This document shows, one piece after another, positions 12,925-15,020 of a stretch of DNA of 15,020 bases (position 1 is the stretch's first letter; each line of letters starts with the position of its first letter). This DNA is from an uncultured Bacilli bacterium. GTDB lineage: Bacteria; Bacillota_I; Bacilli_A; RF39; UBA660. The DNA is taken from positions 1 through 15,020 of the forward strand of contig CAKPAQ010000010.1 in the NCBI GenBank assembly GCA_934133015.1. The letters run 5' to 3'. The notes beneath the pieces were generated by a model. It did not search any database. It saw nothing but the letters and a program-made list of their open reading frames with translations, and had not been told where the DNA came from. A program made the position numbers and the translations under genes.

Positions 12925-13193
12925 TTGGTGATAATAAGAAGGTAGAATTTACTTTAGATGAGTTAGATGAAATATCTTGCGTTCTTGGTCTAGAGATATT
13001 CAAAGAAAAAGAAATCTTATATAGACTTGAATGTTTTTTAGACAATGAAGCAATTTGCTCCAGCAACACCTATTTAGAAGTATCTAGTAAGGTTAAAATG
13101 CTTGAGAATATTTATAGTAAGTTACTAAAACTAAGGACTATTTTAATTATAGTATTAATAATTTTAATACTATGTAATCTACCATTATTTTAA
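12921..13193 (+). CDS. unknown tail-anchored membrane protein, last gene of the operon
   Basis: A 90-aa protein with AGGAGG 8 nt before ATG 12921. An acidic helical N-terminal part (TLDELDEISCVLGLEIFKEKE) is followed by a C-terminal membrane segment at about residues 72-90 (LRTILIIVLIILILCNLPLF), so the soluble part faces the cytoplasm. The function is unknown; a last-gene membrane protein of a temperate phage could serve superinfection exclusion (inference). It is the final rightward gene before the strand switch. Confidence 0.65.
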   Translation: MIGDNKKVEFTLDELDEISCVLGLEIFKEKEILYRLECFLDNEAICSSNTYLEVSSKVKMLENIYSKLLKLRTILIIVLIILILCNLPLF

Positions 13194-13241
13194 GTGATGG
13201 GCTATAAAATATCTAGGGAAGTACTAAAAGTATATTTTTAA

Positions 13242-13273
13242 TAATTACGTTAAATATAAGTTTAACGAAATTA
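13242..13273. repeat. 32-nt dyad, candidate recombination site
   Basis: TAATTACGTTAAA (13242-13254), 6-nt centre TATAAG, TTTAACGAAATTA (13261-13273): 13-nt arms with one mismatch. An 11-6-11 core is the geometry of XerCD dif sites, although the bases match the Firmicute dif consensus poorly. The left arm recurs as ATAATTACGTTAAA at 4638-4651. Confidence 0.4.
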
Positions 13274-13287
13274 TATTAATTTTCTTA

Positions 13288-13323
13288 GATAGTGTAGAAA
13301 TTTTATTTTTTTTCTACACTATC
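13288..13323. terminator. hairpin between convergent operons
   Basis: GATAGTGTAGAAA (13288-13300) pairs perfectly with TTTCTACACTATC (13311-13323); the loop is TTTTATTTTT. The U-rich stretch is in the loop and not after the stem, so termination is likely but not canonical. It insulates the two facing transcription units. Confidence 0.6.
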
Positions 13324-13329
13324 ACATTT

Positions 13330-13491
13330 CTATTTCATATTATTTATAAACAACATAGCACTGGAGCAGTCCTTAAAGGTATCAACATAACCCCAAATAT
13401 CCCATTTGCTTGAAACTTTTTCCCATACTTGAAAGCCATCACAACAAACAAGTATTTTATATCTTAAATCTTTGTATATACACTCTTTCAT
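13330..13491 (-). CDS. unknown 53-aa protein
   Basis: ATG 13491 lies 2 nt after the stop of the 397-aa gene, with AGAAAG in that gene's last codons as ribosome binding site. The product has Cys4, Cys16, Cys17 and Cys42 and a Trp-rich centre (FQVWEKVSSKWDIWGYV), no membrane segment. It is coupled to the 397-aa gene and ends at the junction hairpin. Not recognised. Confidence 0.5.
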   Translation of the reverse strand: MKECIYKDLRYKILVCCDGFQVWEKVSSKWDIWGYVDTFKDCSSAMLFINNMK

Positions 13492-13493
13492 TT

Positions 13494-14687
13494 TTAATTA
13501 CTTTCTTTTTTCTTTAGATACTGTTTTAAATCATAAATACCATCTGCAAGTCTGCGACTAACTTCAATTAAGTCACTCAAAGTATCTAGATTATTATAAT
13601 CATATTTACCACTAACTAACTTATTAAAAGTCTTAGTAAGATAATCATAATTAGATAGTAAATCATTATTAATACATGAATTATCATAAGCAAACAAGCA
13701 GCCTTTACTCAAAGAAGAACTTTCAAAACTAATAGAACATACATCCTTAAAGGTTAATGTAGGTTTATCTGGATTTATATTAATCTCAAGAGCCATATTA
13801 TATGAAACATCTTTTTTTGTGTTTTCTTTTATTTGCTTAGGTTCTATAACATTAGAAACTACATCATTTTCTTTAACTTGAACTTCCCTATTTTCTTTTA
13901 TTTCCTTAGATTTCTGTTCTAACTCTTTAACGGTAGTTTTTTCGATATCAGTGGTTTGCACAAGTTCAGTGCGTTCCTCATCTGTTAAACGACTAAGACA
14001 ATAAAGTTTTTTAATTCCAAATTGTGCACTCGAGTGCACAAAATCACTTGAAAGATTTTCAGCAATAGAAATATAATTATATGCTTGTCTACGCTTAATA
14101 TTAAAGTTTTCTAAGCAATAATCCTCAAAAGTGTTATATCCAAGTGTTTTATAGTGCTTGTTATCTCTAATAGACTTTAAATCAACACAGATTTCATATA
14201 AAGTCTTTTCAACGATAGCAAAGTTATCACAAATGCGGTTATGGATTTGTTCAGCACTCTCTACTATTTCACCTTGTACGACTTCAACTACTGGATTTAA
14301 ATAAGTTTTATAAAATCTTAAGTGATAAGCATTTTCAAGCCTATAAACACACTCCAAAGGCAAAGAAGAAATATCTAAACCAGAACAACGAACCATATTA
14401 TCATAAGCAATAATATATTGTCCATAATCATCAGAAAACAAATCAAATGGAATAGATGAAACACCACCCGCCATATGTTTAGAAGTAACATAAACAGAAT
14501 CAAAAGTAACTTTTACTATCTTAGAATTACCATAAGAGCCAAGTTCAAAAGAGGGATACTGTTCTTTTAAGAAAAAATTTGACTTAGTAGTCAAACCATG
14601 TTCTTTTTTGATTTCCTCAATGTCTGCATTTTCCATAAAATCTTCAAATGCATTTAAATCATCTAATAGAATTTGCTCATCATTCAT
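13494..14687 (-). CDS. 397-aa DNA-binding-like regulator with terminal segments shared with the 84-aa protein
   Basis: Residues 1-32 are identical to the 84-aa phage protein. A central region (about 140-265) is helical with an HTH-like stretch (HYKTLGYNTFEDYCLENF, then NIKRRQAYNYISIAENL) resembling DUF3102/ParB-related proteins of plasmids and phages, followed by a Lys/Glu-rich coiled linker (250-275). The end (368-392) is similar to the 84-aa protein. I infer a DNA-binding regulator or partition-like protein; the family name is tentative. Its ribosome binding site and first codons lie in the 146-bp inverted repeat, and a broken Cys-rich gene lies upstream in the same order as in the phage operon. 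It therefore probably belongs to a second, decayed relative of the phage lying in opposite orientation. Confidence 0.75.
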   Translation of the reverse strand: MNDEQILLDDLNAFEDFMENADIEEIKKEHGLTTKSNFFLKEQYPSFELGSYGNSKIVKVTFDSVYVTSKHMAGGVSSIPFDLFSDDYGQYIIAYDNMVRCSGLDISSLPLECVYRLENAYHLRFYKTYLNPVVEVVQGEIVESAEQIHNRICDNFAIVEKTLYEICVDLKSIRDNKHYKTLGYNTFEDYCLENFNIKRRQAYNYISIAENLSSDFVHSSAQFGIKKLYCLSRLTDEERTELVQTTDIEKTTVKELEQKSKEIKENREVQVKENDVVSNVIEPKQIKENTKKDVSYNMALEININPDKPTLTFKDVCSISFESSSLSKGCLFAYDNSCINNDLLSNYDYLTKTFNKLVSGKYDYNNLDTLSDLIEVSRRLADGIYDLKQYLKKKESN

Positions 14688-14738
14688 AGTTAATCTTCCT
14701 TTCTATTTTTACTTTTCTTTAAAATCATTGAATTGAAT
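14593..14738 (-). repeat. 146-bp perfect inverted repeat, right copy
   Basis: Reverse complement of 12357-12502 without a mismatch. It covers the upstream gene's end and codons 1-32 of the 397-aa gene. Just outside it lies a 10-nt expansion (two extra AATTC units), after which identity falls. Confidence 0.97.
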
Positions 14739-14807
14739 TGAATTGAATAGACATTCATCTAATCCAGTATAATTTTCTTAATTACAAAAATCACACATTC
14801 CAATCAT
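14690..14807 (-). pseudogene. broken copy of the Cys-rich gene
   Basis: Matches the last 108 nt of the gene at 12199-12405, starting at the codon ATG 12298. It is disabled by TAC to TAA within the CNYENY stretch and by a 10-nt insertion of two AATTC units. Its 5' half is missing and is replaced by a transposase remnant, so an insertion sequence cut it. Confidence 0.85.
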
Positions 14808-15020
14808 GTAGGGTTCACAATGATGTGAGGCACGATTTATGGTAATTAAGTAAATATTGTTTAGGGAAAAGCCAGCCAAGAGGACGCATAAGAAAATTAT
14901 TATATTTTTTAAGATGCACCTTCAATTGATTTTTAAAATCATTAAAAGAATAAAAAGTATGAGTAGCATAAAAATATTCGTTAAGTTTTTTTCAAACATA
15001 CTAAGTTTGTTCTTTTTGTT
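14808..15020 (-). mobile_element. decayed insertion sequence, C-terminal end of a DDE transposase
   Basis: On the minus strand, 14815-14991 encodes a transposase tail that includes YATHTFYSFNDFKNQL, KKYNNF and MRPLGWLFPKQYL, the ending typical of integrase-core (rve-type) DDE transposases of Firmicutes; the IS family is not resolved. An in-frame TGA at 14992-14994, beside a run of seven A, shows a frameshift, so it is inactive. The element's end appears to be TGTAGGGTTCAC beginning about 14807, only a few nt after the stop. The rest lies outside the window. Confidence 0.75.

Larger units (their letters stand above)
5633..13287 (+). mobile_element. integrated filamentous phage (inovirus) of a Gram-positive host
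   Basis: The segment from the control region through the accessory genes holds, in Ff-like order, candidate ssDNA-binding protein, small membrane proteins, major coat, terminator, adsorption protein, pVI-like protein, pI/Zot ATPase, hairpin plus nick site, and HUH Rep. No integrase, secretin, lysis cassette or tailed-phage gene is present. The limits given run from the repressor terminator to the hairpin that ends the rightward operon; the true att sites are not proven. Its length of about 7.7 kb suits an inovirus genome. All its genes look intact, so it may be active. Confidence 0.85.
13194..13329. other. junction between convergent gene blocks
   Basis: No gene on either strand. It holds the 32-nt dyad at 13242-13273 and the hairpin at 13288-13323, and marks the likely right limit of the intact phage operon. 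Confidence 0.6.

Noticed and set aside
5633..13287. conjugative or rolling-circle plasmid integration in place of a phage
   Set aside because: Rep alone could suit a plasmid, but the coat protein, pIII-like protein, pVI-like protein and Zot ATPase in Ff order do not; no relaxase or mobilisation gene is seen.

Overview
The window is AT-rich DNA with AGGAGG-type ribosome binding sites, consensus sigma-A promoters (TTGACA/TATAAT with 17-nt spacers) and TGA used as a stop. This fits a low-GC monoderm Firmicute, Clostridia-like; the genus cannot be read from the sequence. The main content is an integrated filamentous phage (inovirus) of a Gram-positive host.

Layout. Positions 1-5274 look like host chromosome: a 92-aa orphan gene with its own promoter and terminator; a leftward XRE-family regulator behind a 5' region of about 155 nt; a small leftward membrane protein; uvrA (leftward, full length); and, divergently, a Uma2-family nuclease. 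Positions 5323-5670 hold a chain of GC-rich hairpins framed by two near-identical 34-nt repeats, ending in a bidirectional terminator.

Positions 5650-6520 are the phage control region. It has a leftward XRE repressor, a rightward promoter whose spacer is filled by an 18-bp palindrome, an unlisted 38-aa leftward hydrophobic peptide that resembles type I toxins, and a consensus leftward promoter facing the rightward one. Positions 6522-11725 follow the Ff-phage gene order: candidate ssDNA-binding protein, three small membrane proteins, leaderless 55-aa major coat protein, terminator, large adsorption protein with signal peptide and C-terminal anchor, pVI-like protein, pI/Zot ATPase, a 66-nt GC-rich hairpin with a phiX174-type nick sequence (CTTGATATTA), and a two-tyrosine HUH Rep. 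There is no secretin, as expected without an outer membrane, and no integrase. A run of small accessory genes follows to 13193.

From 13288 to the right end the strand reverses. A strong hairpin separates the phage operon from two leftward genes (397 aa and 53 aa), a broken Cys-rich gene and a decayed transposase end. The first 32 codons of the 397-aa gene, with upstream DNA, are a perfect 146-bp inverted copy of the phage operon at 12357-12502. The two proteins also resemble each other at their C-termini. This points to recent gene conversion between two related elements, or to an invertible segment that would swap operon tails.

How the parts may work together (inference): the repressor holds the rightward promoter shut by binding its spacer palindrome. 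When released, the rightward transcript makes ssDNA-binding, coat, assembly and replication proteins and runs antisense through the small hydrophobic gene. Rep nicks at 10632/10633, and the adjacent hairpin may act in replication or packaging.
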